From: Pseudomonadota bacterium
GTDB taxonomy: Bacteria; Pseudomonadota; Alphaproteobacteria; Rhodobacterales; Rhodobacteraceae
Length of the DNA stretch: 64,000 nt
Reading direction: 5' to 3'
Assembly (NCBI GenBank): GCA_963205235.1
Contig: CAUJIP010000014.1
Location: 45,574 to 109,573, forward strand
In this document: positions 29,058-37,488 of the stretch, piece after piece
Position numbering within the stretch: position 1 is the stretch's first letter
How the letters are laid out: each line of letters begins with the position of its first letter
Made by a program: the position numbers and the translations under genes
The notes under the pieces: model-generated
Seen by the model: the letters and a program-made list of their open reading frames with translations, nothing else
Told to the model about the DNA's origin: nothing
Database searches by the model: none

Positions 29058-29157
29058 AGCCTGTCTGGTTCGATCTCGTATCGGAAGTCGCTGCCTCTCG
29101 CTTGCGCGCGACCGCGTTTTCCGGTCCGTTTGGTTCAATCAGAACCAGACAGGTTTA
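29055..29157. repeat. TAGAGC-bounded inverted-repeat element supplying both stop codons
   Basis: Terminal arms CCTGTCTGGTTC (29060-29071) and GAACCAGACAGG (29142-29153), 70 nt apart. The left end TAG (29055-29057) is the stop codon of the enolase-superfamily gene; the right end TTA (29155-29157) is the stop codon, on the minus strand, of the secreted-protein gene. A similarly built element is at 43777-43895. Confidence 0.75.
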
Positions 29158-29562
29158 ATAGGCCGTCAGCCCCTGCAGGGTGACAAAGGCCTTGCCCTTG
29201 CCGTTCTTGCGGCGGCGATAGAACATGTCGACATACAGGATCGCGCGGCCCTCTCCCGGCAGGTCCAGCGCGCCGGAATGGGTACCTTGCTCGACCAGCG
29301 CGTCGAAGCTGTAGGCCTGATGCTCGCCATTGCCGAAATAGACCACGGCGCGGTCAACATGGACGTTGTTGCCGGTCACCTTCAGCCGCAGCTTGGTATA
29401 GATCCCGGCATTGTCGGCCACGAGAATCCGGTCGGCATCGCCATAGACCTGCACTTCACGGCTGCCAAGGTCGACCCAGTCGCCCGCCCAGACCCTGACC
29501 GAAGTCAGAGGGGCGATGACGGCCCCCAGCCCGAATGCCAGCAGCTTCCGTCGAGTCGTCAT
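29155..29562 (-). CDS. Small secreted protein of unknown function (Tat-like signal)
   Basis: A 135-residue protein starting MTTRRKLLAFGLGAVIAPL, a twin-arginine-like signal cleaved near WAGD (about residue 27). The mature part is beta-rich with a DUF2541-like feel: REVQVYGDADRILV, YTKLRLKVTGNNVHVDRAVVYFGNG, and GRAILYVDMFYRRRKNGKGKAFVTL. I cannot name the family with certainty. ATG 29562 follows AGGGAG; a TTG six bases upstream is less likely. Its promoter region also precedes the tRNA-Arg gene on the same strand. Confidence 0.75.
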   Translation of the reverse strand: MTTRRKLLAFGLGAVIAPLTSVRVWAGDWVDLGSREVQVYGDADRILVADNAGIYTKLRLKVTGNNVHVDRAVVYFGNGEHQAYSFDALVEQGTHSGALDLPGEGRAILYVDMFYRRRKNGKGKAFVTLQGLTAY

Positions 29563-29643
29563 GTCCAATACTCCCTGAAAGACACCAATGCGCGGACCCT
29601 ACACGAAGTCCGCGCCGATTTCCGTCGAATTCTTTCGGGAAAA

Positions 29644-29720
29644 TGGCGGGCCCAGGAGGACTCGAACCCCCAACCTCGGACTTAGAAGGTCCTTGCTCTA
29701 TCCAGTTGAGCTATGAGCCC
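29644..29720 (-). tRNA. tRNA-Arg (anticodon TCT)
   Basis: A 77-nt cloverleaf: acceptor GGGCTCA pairs with TGGGCCC (one G-T), T8-A9, D-stem GCTC/GAGC, anticodon loop CTTCTAA with TCT at 29684-29686, T-loop TTCGAGT, discriminator G and an encoded CCA (29644-29646). The first anticodon-stem pair (A27-G43) is a mismatch. It decodes AGA (and AGG by wobble), codons rare in this GC-rich genome. Confidence 0.96.
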
Positions 29721-29751
29721 GCACAAGGCCCTTTTGCGGCAGGTGCCGCGA

Positions 29752-30219
29752 TCAGGCAAGCACCTTTGTCATGAAGACCGAGTTCGGGTCTAGGGCATAG
29801 CTTGCGAACGGCGGGCATTCATCAAACCCCGCGCGCGCATAAAGCTGCCGTGCCGGTTCGAACATTCCTTGCGACCCGGTTTCAAGGCTTAGCCGGGTAA
29901 AGCCAGCTGCTTTCGCCTCGACCAGAATATGCTCCAGCATCCGGCGCGACAGGCCCTTGCCGCGCTGTTCGGACAGGACATGCATCGACTTGATCTCGGC
30001 ATGGGTCGCGTCAATCTTCTTGAAAGCCCCCATCCCCACCGGAACCCCTTCGTCGCGCAGGACGAAAAACGCGACCTCTGGAATATCCAGCGAGGATGCG
30101 TCCATCATGTGAATGCTTTCCGGCGGGGTATCGGCATGCATGTCGACGGTGTGCCGTTCCATCAACAGGGTCAGGTCCGCCCCGGTCGGGCGTTCGCGGG
30201 CGATGGTCAGGGACGTCAT
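29752..30219 (-). CDS. GNAT family N-acetyltransferase
   Basis: A 155-residue compact GNAT. Motif A is seen as EIKSMHVLSEQRGKGLSRRML (acetyl-CoA pyrophosphate loop RGKGLS), motif B as RLSLETGSQGMFEPARQLYARAGF, the pattern of the PhnO/YhbS-like small acetyltransferases. Start ATG 30219 sits 1 nt after the stop of the complex I subunit gene, so it is translated from the same mRNA. Substrate unknown. Confidence 0.87.
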   Translation of the reverse strand: MTSLTIARERPTGADLTLLMERHTVDMHADTPPESIHMMDASSLDIPEVAFFVLRDEGVPVGMGAFKKIDATHAEIKSMHVLSEQRGKGLSRRMLEHILVEAKAAGFTRLSLETGSQGMFEPARQLYARAGFDECPPFASYALDPNSVFMTKVLA

Positions 30220-30220
30220 G

Positions 30221-30532
30221 TCAGTGCGTCCAGGCGCCTTTTCGGTCGGTGGCGAAGTTTTCGCCATAGCCGCGTTGGCGGATCACGGGCTTGCGGGGTT
30301 TTGGCTCGGCCACGTCAAACTCCAACCCCTTCTCTTCGGCATAGGCCTCGGCTGCCTCGCGGCTGTCGAACCGCAGCCTGACCTGGGACTGGGTGTCGCC
30401 GGACGAGGTCCAGCCCATCAGCGGGTCAACTTCGCGGGCCGAGGCGGGGGCGAATTCCAGCACCCATTGGTGCGTCTTCGCGGTTCCCGATTGCATCGCG
30501 GTCTTGGCGGGTTGGTAGATGCGTGCGCGCAT
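30221..30532 (-). CDS. ETC complex I subunit (NDUFS4-like)
   Basis: A 103-residue protein: [62 protein letters not shown] and a [17 protein letters not shown] tail. This is the alphaproteobacterial homologue of the mitochondrial complex I accessory subunit NDUFS4 (18 kDa), which binds the peripheral arm near the N-module. It is separate from any nuo operon here, as is normal. First gene of a two-gene unit with GNAT. Confidence 0.93.
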   Translation of the reverse strand: MRARIYQPAKTAMQSGTAKTHQWVLEFAPASAREVDPLMGWTSSGDTQSQVRLRFDSREAAEAYAEEKGLEFDVAEPKPRKPVIRQRGYGENFATDRKGAWTH

Positions 30533-30607
30533 GGGGTATCCTCTGACGTTCCCGTCCTTATTCCCAAGCTTTCGCCAAAGCGCAAGCGCGAGATGGTTGG
30601 GATGAGA

Positions 30608-30669
30608 GGGAAAAGGCTGTCGGCTGATCCGGGGGGTCGTGGGGTGTGGGGTGTGGATCAGCCGACAGC
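30608..30669 (-). terminator. Terminator with long stem and G-rich (plus strand) loop
   Basis: Perfect 15-bp stem GCTGTCGGCTGATCC (30616-30630) and its complement (30655-30669); on the minus strand it is followed by CTTTTCCC, so it should terminate the methyltransferase gene. The 24-nt loop is a run of G tracts on the plus strand (GGGGGG, GGGG, GGGG, GG). Confidence 0.75.
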
Positions 30670-30770
30670 ACAGTTGCTGCTTGCCGGATCACTCTGGCGC
30701 AACTGTTTCCAGATATCAACCTAAAGATGTGCTGTAAGTGCAGATTTCTTCCGCTGATCGAATCAAGCCA

Positions 30771-31628
30771 TCAGCCCAAGCGACCAAGCCGCAGAATCCG
30801 ATAGCTGTTGAACTTGCGGAAGGCCTCGGCGCTGCGGGTTTTTCCGGTCAGGCGCTGCATCAGGTTAGCCCGACGTTTGCGCGACAGGACCAGACCGACA
30901 AGCCGACCAAGGACCCAGTGACCGAAGGGCCGGGTTTCGTGCAGGGCGTCCGAGACTCGGGTGACGCCATGCCCAAGGACAGCGAAGAATTCCTGCTCCA
31001 GATCGATGGAGGGGGCGACGGCGTCGGTGATCTCTTCCTCGGCCAGAACAGCAAAGGGAGAGGATGCAAGCGCGGCCCGAAAATCTGCAACCCTATGGCC
31101 GCCACCCGGTTGCGGGCCATGCACTTGGCGGCCGCGATATTCGGCCGTGCGGAAGCAATCGGCGATCAGAACCTGGCCACCGGGGGCAAGCAGCCTGTCG
31201 CAGATCGGCAGGCTTTCGGACAGAGGGATGTACTGGAAGCTTTCCGAGAAAAGACACAGGTCAAACGGCCCCCGACCGGTGAAATCCTCAAGCTTGCATT
31301 CATGCACGGTCGCGCCGGGGGCGTTGATCCGGCAGCGGGCGGCCAGAAAGGCCGAGGGCACGACAATCTCGACCGAATGGCCAAGCGCCAGCAGCTTTTT
31401 CGCCGTCTCGCCCGCGCCACCGCCGATATCAAGAATGCGCAGGGGGCCTTGGGGAAGGTAGCCAAACAGCTTGACCGTATAGGCATCCTGCGCCGCGCGC
31501 AGATTGCCTGCCGTCACCTCAAGCCCGGTCCAAAGCCCGTAATGCAGGTTGTCCGCGCCGGTCAGCCAGCGGATGAAGGCAAGCCCCACATCCAGGCCCA
31601 CTGCGCGCGTGTCGATCTTCTTGGCCAT
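30771..31628 (-). CDS. Class I SAM-dependent methyltransferase
   Basis: A 285-residue methyltransferase. SAM motif I is RILDIGGGAGETAKKLL (about residues 78-94), motif II region FDLCLFSESFQYIP, and post-I LLAPGGQVLIADCF. The YGLWTG segment upstream resembles cyclopropane synthase/sterol methyltransferase-like N-termini. Substrate not predictable. ATG 31628 is better supported than an upstream start adding 13 residues. Divergent from uvrB with about 135 nt between, so its promoter may overlap the SOS region. Confidence 0.85.
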   Translation of the reverse strand: MAKKIDTRAVGLDVGLAFIRWLTGADNLHYGLWTGLEVTAGNLRAAQDAYTVKLFGYLPQGPLRILDIGGGAGETAKKLLALGHSVEIVVPSAFLAARCRINAPGATVHECKLEDFTGRGPFDLCLFSESFQYIPLSESLPICDRLLAPGGQVLIADCFRTAEYRGRQVHGPQPGGGHRVADFRAALASSPFAVLAEEEITDAVAPSIDLEQEFFAVLGHGVTRVSDALHETRPFGHWVLGRLVGLVLSRKRRANLMQRLTGKTRSAEAFRKFNSYRILRLGRLG

Positions 31629-31710
31629 ATCCCACCTCTGCCGTTGCCTTAGCCGCTTCAACCGCATTGGGCAACGGTTTCGCCTATTCCCGCCGATCCC
31701 GTCTTGAATT

Positions 31711-31729
31711 AGAACAAAAACAGATCAAA
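31711..31729. promoter_or_regulatory. LexA (SOS) box upstream of uvrB
   Basis: AGAACAAAAACAGATCAAA fits the alphaproteobacterial LexA site (GTTC-N7-GTTC, here read as GAAC-N7-GATC, one mismatch). GAAC is at 31712-31715 and GATC at 31723-31726, about 38 nt before the uvrB ATG, the expected place for SOS repression. Known biology: uvr genes are SOS-regulated in Rhodobacter. Confidence 0.75.
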
Positions 31730-31763
31730 TCTGCTTTTCCCCGACTCGGAAAGCCCCCGACCG

Positions 31764-33947
31764 ATGCCCCACAACAATATCAACGCCGTGACCGAACGCC
31801 CCGACGTGCTGACCCGGCCCAAGCTGGAGGGCGGGCGGGCTTTCGTGCTGTCCACCCCGTTCCAGCCTGCGGGGGACCAGCCCACCGCGATCCGCGAACT
31901 GACCGCCGGGGTTTTGGCCGGGGAGCGTGATCAGGTGCTGCTGGGGGCAACGGGGACGGGCAAGACCTTCACCATGGCCAAGGTGATCGAGGAAACCCAG
32001 CGACCGGCGATCATCCTTGCGCCGAACAAGACGCTGGCCGCGCAATTGTACGGCGAATTCAAGGGCTTCTTCCCCGATAACGCCGTCGAATACTTCGTGT
32101 CCTACTACGACTATTACCAGCCCGAAGCCTATGTCGCGCGGACCGACACCTATATCGAGAAGGAAAGCCAGATCAACGAACAGATCGACCGGATGCGCCA
32201 CTCGGCCACCCGGGCGCTTTTGGAACGCGATGACGTGATCATCGTCGCCTCGGTGTCATGCATCTACGGTATCGGTTCGGTCGAGACCTATTCGGCGATG
32301 ACGCAAGACCTGATCGTCGGCGGGTTCTACGACCAGCGCAAGGTGATGGCCGAACTGGTGGCCCAGCAATACAAACGGCTGGAGGCCAGCTTCCAGCGCG
32401 GAGCCTTCCGCGTGCGCGGCGACAGCCTGGAGGTCTGGCCCGCCCACCTTGAAGACCGCGCTTGGCGGTTTTCGTTCTTTGGCGAAGAGCTTGAATCGAT
32501 TGTCGAATTCGACCCCCTGACCGGGGCGAAGACCGACAGTTTCAAGCAGATTCGGATCTATGCCAACAGTCACTATGTCACCCCCCGACCGACGCTGGCG
32601 CAGGCGATCAAGGGCATCAAGGACGAACTTTTCCACCGGCTGAAGCAGCTGACGGGCGAGGGCAAACTTCTGGAGGCGCAGCGGTTGGAACAGCGCTGCA
32701 ACTTTGACCTTGAGATGTTGGAGGCGACCGGGGCTTGCGCCGGGATCGAAAACTATTCCCGCTATCTGACGGGCCGCGCGCCGGGGGAACCGCCACCGAC
32801 GCTGTTTGAATTCATCCCCGACAATGCCATTGTTTTTGCGGACGAATCTCACGTCTCGGTGCCCCAGATCGGCGGCATGTACAAGGGCGACTTCCGCCGC
32901 AAGATGACCCTTGCCGAACATGGCTTCCGCCTGCCCAGTTGCATGGACAACCGCCCGCTTAAGTTCGAGGAATGGGACGCCATGCGCCCGCAATCCGTCT
33001 TCGTCTCGGCCACCCCGGCGGCCTGGGAGATGGAACAAACCGGCGGCGTCTTCACCGAGCAGGTGATCCGCCCAACGGGCCTGGTCGACCCACAGGTCGA
33101 AATCCGACCCGTGGAGATGCAGGTTGACGACCTTCTGGACGAAATCCGCAAAGTGGCCGCCCGTGGCCTGCGGACGCTGGCGACGGTGCTGACCAAGCGC
33201 ATGGCCGAAGACCTGACCGACTACCTGCACGAACAGGGCATCCGCGTGCGCTATATGCACAGCGACATCGACACCATCGAACGCATTGAAATCCTGCGGG
33301 ATTTGCGGCTGGGGGCGTTTGACGTGCTGCTCGGGATCAACCTTCTGCGTGAGGGCCTCGATATCCCCGAATGCGGGCTGGTGGCCATTCTCGACGCTGA
33401 CAAGGAAGGTTTCCTGCGGTCGGAAACCTCGCTGATCCAGACCATTGGTCGTGCGGCCCGGAACGCCGAAGGCCGGGTGATCATGTATGCCGACCGGATG
33501 ACCGGGTCGATGGAGCGCGCGATTGGCGAAACCAACCGCCGCCGCGAAAAGCAGGTGGCCTACAACACGCTGCATGGCATCACGCCCGAGACGGTGAAGA
33601 AGAACGTCGAGGATGTGCTGGCCGGCCTCTGGCAAGGCGACACCGATCAGGCGCGCATCACGACCAAGGTGGCAAAACCGATGGTTGGCCAGAACCTTGC
33701 CGCCCATCTGGACGCGCTGCGTCTGGCCATGCGCAAGGCCGCCGAGAACCTGGAATTCGAAGAAGCCGCCCGCATCCGGGACGAGGTCAAGCGGCTGGAG
33801 GCGGTGGAGTTGGCCGTCGCCGACGACCCCTTCGCCCGGCAGGAGGTGATCGAGGAGGCGGTGGAGGAAGCGGTCAAGAGGACTGGCCGGTCAACCGCCG
33901 GACGGGCAGGGCAAAGGGGTGGCAAGCGGTCAAGGGGACGGCGGTAG
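31764..33947 (+). CDS. uvrB: Excinuclease ABC subunit B
   Basis: A 727-residue DNA-damage recognition helicase-like subunit of UvrABC. Walker A GATGTGKT (about 61-68), the beta-hairpin [11 protein letters not shown] that clamps damaged DNA, Walker B-type [11 protein letters not shown], helicase motif [12 protein letters not shown], and a C-terminal UVR domain [20 protein letters not shown] that binds UvrC. The tail [17 protein letters not shown] is basic. Length slightly above E. coli UvrB (673) because of the N-terminal and C-terminal extensions. Preceded by a LexA box. Confidence 0.97.
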   Translation: MPHNNINAVTERPDVLTRPKLEGGRAFVLSTPFQPAGDQPTAIRELTAGVLAGERDQVLLGATGTGKTFTMAKVIEETQRPAIILAPNKTLAAQLYGEFKGFFPDNAVEYFVSYYDYYQPEAYVARTDTYIEKESQINEQIDRMRHSATRALLERDDVIIVASVSCIYGIGSVETYSAMTQDLIVGGFYDQRKVMAELVAQQYKRLEASFQRGAFRVRGDSLEVWPAHLEDRAWRFSFFGEELESIVEFDPLTGAKTDSFKQIRIYANSHYVTPRPTLAQAIKGIKDELFHRLKQLTGEGKLLEAQRLEQRCNFDLEMLEATGACAGIENYSRYLTGRAPGEPPPTLFEFIPDNAIVFADESHVSVPQIGGMYKGDFRRKMTLAEHGFRLPSCMDNRPLKFEEWDAMRPQSVFVSATPAAWEMEQTGGVFTEQVIRPTGLVDPQVEIRPVEMQVDDLLDEIRKVAARGLRTLATVLTKRMAEDLTDYLHEQGIRVRYMHSDIDTIERIEILRDLRLGAFDVLLGINLLREGLDIPECGLVAILDADKEGFLRSETSLIQTIGRAARNAEGRVIMYADRMTGSMERAIGETNRRREKQVAYNTLHGITPETVKKNVEDVLAGLWQGDTDQARITTKVAKPMVGQNLAAHLDALRLAMRKAAENLEFEEAARIRDEVKRLEAVELAVADDPFARQEVIEEAVEEAVKRTGRSTAGRAGQRGGKRSRGRR

Positions 33948-33978
33948 GGCAGGCGGGCACAGCGCCCACCCCATCCGC

Positions 33979-34272
33979 CTAGACCCGCTCAACCGCGTAT
34001 GCGCCATACCGTTCGTCGATGCCGGGGCCGAATGCCCGATAGGTCACGACTTCGTTCTCCCGCTCTTCCCAGTAGCGGGGGTCGGCCAGCACCTCTGGCG
34101 GCAGACGATCCTTGAGGAAAACCCGGCGCTTCTGCCTTCGGACCTGCACTTCGTACTGGTTTGATCGCAGCCGGGCATCGGGGCGCAAAAACGCCTCACG
34201 CAGAACCTCAAGCCGGTCCTGCATGCGTTTGATTTCGGTTTTCAGCCGGGCATATTCGTCAACCGGATCCAT
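33979..34272 (-). CDS. Conserved hypothetical protein, short coiled coil
   Basis: A 97-residue cytoplasmic protein. Residues 4-35 (VDEYARLKTEIKRMQDRLEVLREAFL as two halves) form an amphipathic/coiled-coil helix; a basic stretch VRRQKRRVFLKDRLP follows, then ADPRYWEERENEVVTYRAFG. It looks like a small nucleic-acid- or phage-terminase-associated helper but no function can be assigned. ATG 34272 chosen (GGAAGG upstream). Lies convergent to uvrB and shares strand with the NYN gene upstream. Confidence 0.7.
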   Translation of the reverse strand: MDPVDEYARLKTEIKRMQDRLEVLREAFLRPDARLRSNQYEVQVRRQKRRVFLKDRLPPEVLADPRYWEERENEVVTYRAFGPGIDERYGAYAVERV

Positions 34273-34338
34273 GGCGGGCCTGCCTTCCAAAGGAACGACT
34301 CGGAAGGTCAGCCTCACCCGGATTTGGTTTCCAAAGGG

Positions 34339-35004
34339 TTAAGATTTGGCAGGCACGGCGGCAGGGCCTGCAAGGCCCAGAAGCGTGATCTTGTCGCCCT
34401 GCAGGCTGCCCGGAACCAGAAATCCCTTCTGTGCCACTTCGGGGTAGGTCTCGGCCCAGTCGCGATACCGGTCATTTGTCACGATCCGCGCGTTGAAATC
34501 GCGGGCGGTGGTCAGGATATAGGGGTCGGCCTGCGTGCCCTTGGGGACGACCAGAACCTGATTGGTCGGCAGGCCAAGCTGGCGGCCGAACTCCTCTTCG
34601 TTCACATAGCGGCCAAAAAGCTTCCAACCGGCATTGGCGTCGAAGACAACCCCAGGTGCAAACCCGCGGGATTTGAGGCTGTCCATGACCTTCAGAAGCG
34701 GGACAAGGCTGGGCGCGCCTTCCTGCCAGTGCATGACGTTGGAGCCGTCGACGACGATCCAGTTCCGCTGTTCCGGCGGTCTGGCGGATGTGCGGCGGTG
34801 GCGCTGTGTGGGCTTGGGGGGCCGGGGCTTGCGATGATTGTTCCTGCGCCCCCGTTGCGGGGCCATCAGGACCGGGAGCAGATAGAGAACGGCCAGCGCC
34901 AGAAGCCCGCCAAGGATCAAAGAGGGCGAGACGGTGATCCCCTCCCAGGGAGCCGCGTCGGGCTGGGCCACAAGGATCGTCTTTGAATCGGCCAGCGAGA
35001 GCAA
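34339..35004 (-). CDS. Membrane-anchored NYN-domain (Zc3h12a-like) ribonuclease
   Basis: A 221-residue protein with one transmembrane helix (about 27-46, SLILGGLLALAVLYLLPVL), a basic linker (PQRGRRNNHRKPRPPKPTQ), and a C-terminal NYN/PIN-like nuclease domain: NWIVVDGSNVMHW, GVVFDANAGWKLF, and TTARDFNARIVTNDRYRDW carry the acidic metal-binding residues (DG, D, D, ND). PIN/NYN domains cut RNA; anchoring to the membrane is notable. The start is TTG 35004 because AAGGAG stands 7 nt before it and no ATG is in range. Confidence 0.83.
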   Translation of the reverse strand: MLSLADSKTILVAQPDAAPWEGITVSPSLILGGLLALAVLYLLPVLMAPQRGRRNNHRKPRPPKPTQRHRRTSARPPEQRNWIVVDGSNVMHWQEGAPSLVPLLKVMDSLKSRGFAPGVVFDANAGWKLFGRYVNEEEFGRQLGLPTNQVLVVPKGTQADPYILTTARDFNARIVTNDRYRDWAETYPEVAQKGFLVPGSLQGDKITLLGLAGPAAVPAKS

Positions 35005-35147
35005 TGCGGGACTCCTTGAAACAAGGGGATGTTAGCCTTGCGAAGTGCGGGCTTGCAAGCGGGCGGGACAGATTGATGCCGATCAAGGCGGAGTAGGAGT
35101 GGGGCTGATAGACTGTGCGGTGTGATGAAAGGCAGGGGAGAAAAGCA

Positions 35148-35321
35148 ATGCGTCTGATGATGGTTCTGTATTCGATGATTGCCACTGCGATGGCGGGGAC
35201 TGGGGTGATTGTGGTTCTGACCATGGGTCAGGTCACGCTTTACCCGATCATTGCGGCGGCGGCAGCCGGGGCGGTGCTGGCCTTGCCGGTCAGCTGGTTC
35301 GTGGCACGGCAGATCAGCTAG
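35148..35321 (+). CDS. Small two-helix membrane protein
   Basis: A 57-residue protein, MRLMMVLYSMIATAMAG..., with two hydrophobic helices (about 3-25 and 30-50) and a basic end ARQIS. ATG 35148 follows GGGGAG. Similar ~55-residue proteins are widespread in Rhodobacterales, sometimes mislabelled CTP synthetase; no function known. It overlaps the 3' end of the convergent hydrolase gene by 8 nt. Confidence 0.7.
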   Translation: MRLMMVLYSMIATAMAGTGVIVVLTMGQVTLYPIIAAAAAGAVLALPVSWFVARQIS

Positions 35322-36093
35322 AGGCTTCGGCCTCAAGGAAAACCCGAACGGTTTCTTCGAACTCGCGGGGTTTTTCGGCATGCAGCCAGTGGCCGACATC
35401 GGGGATCTTGGCGAAGCGGGCCTTGGGGAACAGGGCGCGGATGATTTCGCGATGCTCGGGCAGGACATAGGTCGACAGCCCGCCAGTCAGGAAAAGCGCC
35501 GGGTGGTTGAAAACGCCCTGCGTTCCCGGCCAACCGACGATCTTCGGCATCTCGGCCTCCAGCACCGCAAGGTTCAGCCGCCAGCGCGGCGGGTGTGACC
35601 GCAAGTCCAGCGACTGCAGGAAAAAGGCGCGCAGGGCCGGGTCGTCGATCGACGGGGCAAGGGCTGCATCCGCCTCGGCCCGCGTCGTGATCTGTGACAG
35701 ATCGATACCGGCCATCGCGCGGGCATTGCGACTTTGGTCATGCGAATAGGCGACCGGCGCGATATCGGCCACCACCAACCGCCGGATCAGGTCGGGCCGG
35801 GTCAGGGCCAGTTGCATCGCGGTCTTGCCACCCATCGAATGGCCCAGAAGATCGACCGGCCCACCAAGGCTTTCGATCACCTCGGCCAGATCACCCGCCA
35901 TATCGGGGTAAGACTGCGTCGCGGCGCGCGGGCTTTCACCGTGGTTGCGCATGTCGACGGCCACCACGTCGCGCCTATCCGACAGACGGCGGGCGATGAC
36001 ACCCCAGTTCCGGCCCGAGCCATATAGCCCGTGGGCGATGACAAGTGTCGGCGCTTCGGCCTTTGTGGCGGGGTGGCGTATCATGGCAAGCAT
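35314..36093 (-). CDS. Alpha/beta hydrolase (YbfF-like esterase)
   Basis: A 259-residue esterase-type hydrolase with APTLVIAHGLYGSGRNWG, DMRNHGESPR, nucleophile elbow LLGHSMGGKTAMQ (Ser near 100), and the terminal His in VGHWLHAEKPREF. This order is that of the YbfF/PE10 esterases (broad acyl esters or thioesters). Start is uncertain among ATG 36093, ATG 36084 and an upstream TTG at 36123; I give 36093. Single gene. Confidence 0.85.
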   Translation of the reverse strand: MLAMIRHPATKAEAPTLVIAHGLYGSGRNWGVIARRLSDRRDVVAVDMRNHGESPRAATQSYPDMAGDLAEVIESLGGPVDLLGHSMGGKTAMQLALTRPDLIRRLVVADIAPVAYSHDQSRNARAMAGIDLSQITTRAEADAALAPSIDDPALRAFFLQSLDLRSHPPRWRLNLAVLEAEMPKIVGWPGTQGVFNHPALFLTGGLSTYVLPEHREIIRALFPKARFAKIPDVGHWLHAEKPREFEETVRVFLEAEASS

Positions 36094-36190
36094 GTCTGGT
36101 GAATACCGCCAGCCGCTGCGCAAGGCCAGAGGAGTTGAAAAAACGGGCGTAAAGTCTTAGGCTTGCTGCTGTGGGTGTGGGGATTTCAAG

Positions 36191-36562
36191 ATGAGCATGG
36201 TGGCAGTCCATCAGATGGTGGAGCGTGTCTCGCAGTTATTGGAAGAGAAGCACGGGCTTGGCGGTCGCGATCTTGCGGCCAAGCTGCGACGGGGTCGGCG
36301 GCTTTTGCCGCGCAAGCTCCGCGATGCTGCGGACCGGCTGGTTCAGGCGGATGACAAGGCAAAGAACCCCAAACTGCGGGGGCAGATCGATCTGGGTCAG
36401 GTCGCCCAGGACTACGATGCCTGCGTGCGCCACCTTGCTGCCATTGATACGGTCGCGCGGCGGCGTGGGACTGTGATGGGCATGGTGGAATCGGTCGGGA
36501 TCGGGGTTCTTGTGCTTGGGCTTGGTGCTACCGGGCTGGCGTGGTGGCTTGGATATCTGTGA
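36191..36562 (+). CDS. Hypothetical protein with C-terminal membrane anchor
   Basis: A 123-residue protein. The first ~90 residues are a charged helical domain (MVERVSQLLEEKHGLGG, KLRRGRRLLPRKLRDAADRLVQADDKA), and residues 97-120 (VESVGIGVLVLGLGATGLAWWLGYL) form one transmembrane helix. It should be a tail-anchored or cytoplasm-facing inner-membrane protein. No family recognised, but similar proteins are common in Rhodobacterales. Its last 35 nt overlap the 3' end of the convergent DUF817 gene. Confidence 0.72.
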   Translation: MSMVAVHQMVERVSQLLEEKHGLGGRDLAAKLRRGRRLLPRKLRDAADRLVQADDKAKNPKLRGQIDLGQVAQDYDACVRHLAAIDTVARRRGTVMGMVESVGIGVLVLGLGATGLAWWLGYL

Positions 36563-37400
36563 ACTCCAGTGCCTGTCGGGACAAAGCCTGACGGCTGACC
36601 AAGGTCACGGTGACGAAGGCCACGTAAAGCAGCAGATACCATGAACCAAGCTTGGCAAGGCTGACCGCATGGCCGGGAAGCTGGCCGGAATAGATCCAGG
36701 TTCCCGTCGCCGTTCCGACATTCTCGGCCACCCAAAGCGCAAGGGCCGACAGGAAGGCCGCCAGCGGCAGTGGCATCCACCAATGCCGGTCATGGATGCG
36801 GAACCAGATCCGGGTGCGGGCGTAAAGCGCGACAGTCGCGATAAACAGCCCCAGCCGGATGTCGGGCAGGAAGTGGTGCGCGAAGAAGTTCACATAGATC
36901 GCCGCCGCCAGCATCAGGGTCAGCGGAAAGGCCGGATAGGGCGCAAAGCGCATGTCGAAGATGCGGATGACGCGGGCGATGTAGCTGCCTACGGCCGCGT
37001 ACATGAAGCCGGAAAACAGCGGCACGCCCATCAGTTTGAAGATCCCCGGCTCGGGATAGGCCCATGACCCGGCAGAGACCTTGAACCACTCCATCGCCGT
37101 GCCGGTAAGGTGGAACAGAAGGATGACCCGCGCTTCCTCCCGGGTCTCCAGCCGTGCTGCAAGGAAGACGGCTTGCGTGGCAATGGCAAACAGGAACAGC
37201 GCGTCATAGCGGTGCAGCGGCCAGTCGGGTTGCCAGAAGGCCTTGGTCGTCAGGATGGCAACCAGCAGAAGCCCGCCGAAGAGGCAGGCCCAGCCCTGTT
37301 TCAAGACGAAAAGCGTGAGTTCGGCCAGCGCGAAGGGCAGTTTGGCGCGGACCCAATTGCCCATCCGGTGTTCAAGTCGGCGAGTGTCAAAACTGGTCAT
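36528..37400 (-). CDS. DUF817 integral membrane protein
   Basis: A 290-residue protein of the DUF817 (YoaT) family with about 8 helices. Characteristic segments: FALAELTLFVLKQGWACLFGG, HLTGTAMEWFKVSAGSWAYPE, FSGFMYAAVGSYIAR, and NFFAHHFLPDIR with conserved His/Trp/Glu that could bind a metal or lipid. Function unknown. Start ATG 37400. The 3' end overlaps the preceding plus-strand gene by 35 nt. Confidence 0.88.
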   Translation of the reverse strand: MTSFDTRRLEHRMGNWVRAKLPFALAELTLFVLKQGWACLFGGLLLVAILTTKAFWQPDWPLHRYDALFLFAIATQAVFLAARLETREEARVILLFHLTGTAMEWFKVSAGSWAYPEPGIFKLMGVPLFSGFMYAAVGSYIARVIRIFDMRFAPYPAFPLTLMLAAAIYVNFFAHHFLPDIRLGLFIATVALYARTRIWFRIHDRHWWMPLPLAAFLSALALWVAENVGTATGTWIYSGQLPGHAVSLAKLGSWYLLLYVAFVTVTLVSRQALSRQALEFTDIQATTPAR

Positions 37401-37488
37401 CGGCCTTGGTCTGTGGGCAGGGAAAGGATTGCCGGATCAGACCTTTGCCGGGGGGGCAGGTCAAGGCGGCGAAACCTGACCGTTGCGG

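Noticed and set aside
26718..29138. 806-codon minus-strand open frame spanning the hydrolase and enolase-superfamily genes
   Set aside because: Crosses several real genes on the other strand and an intergenic repeat; low-complexity shadow.
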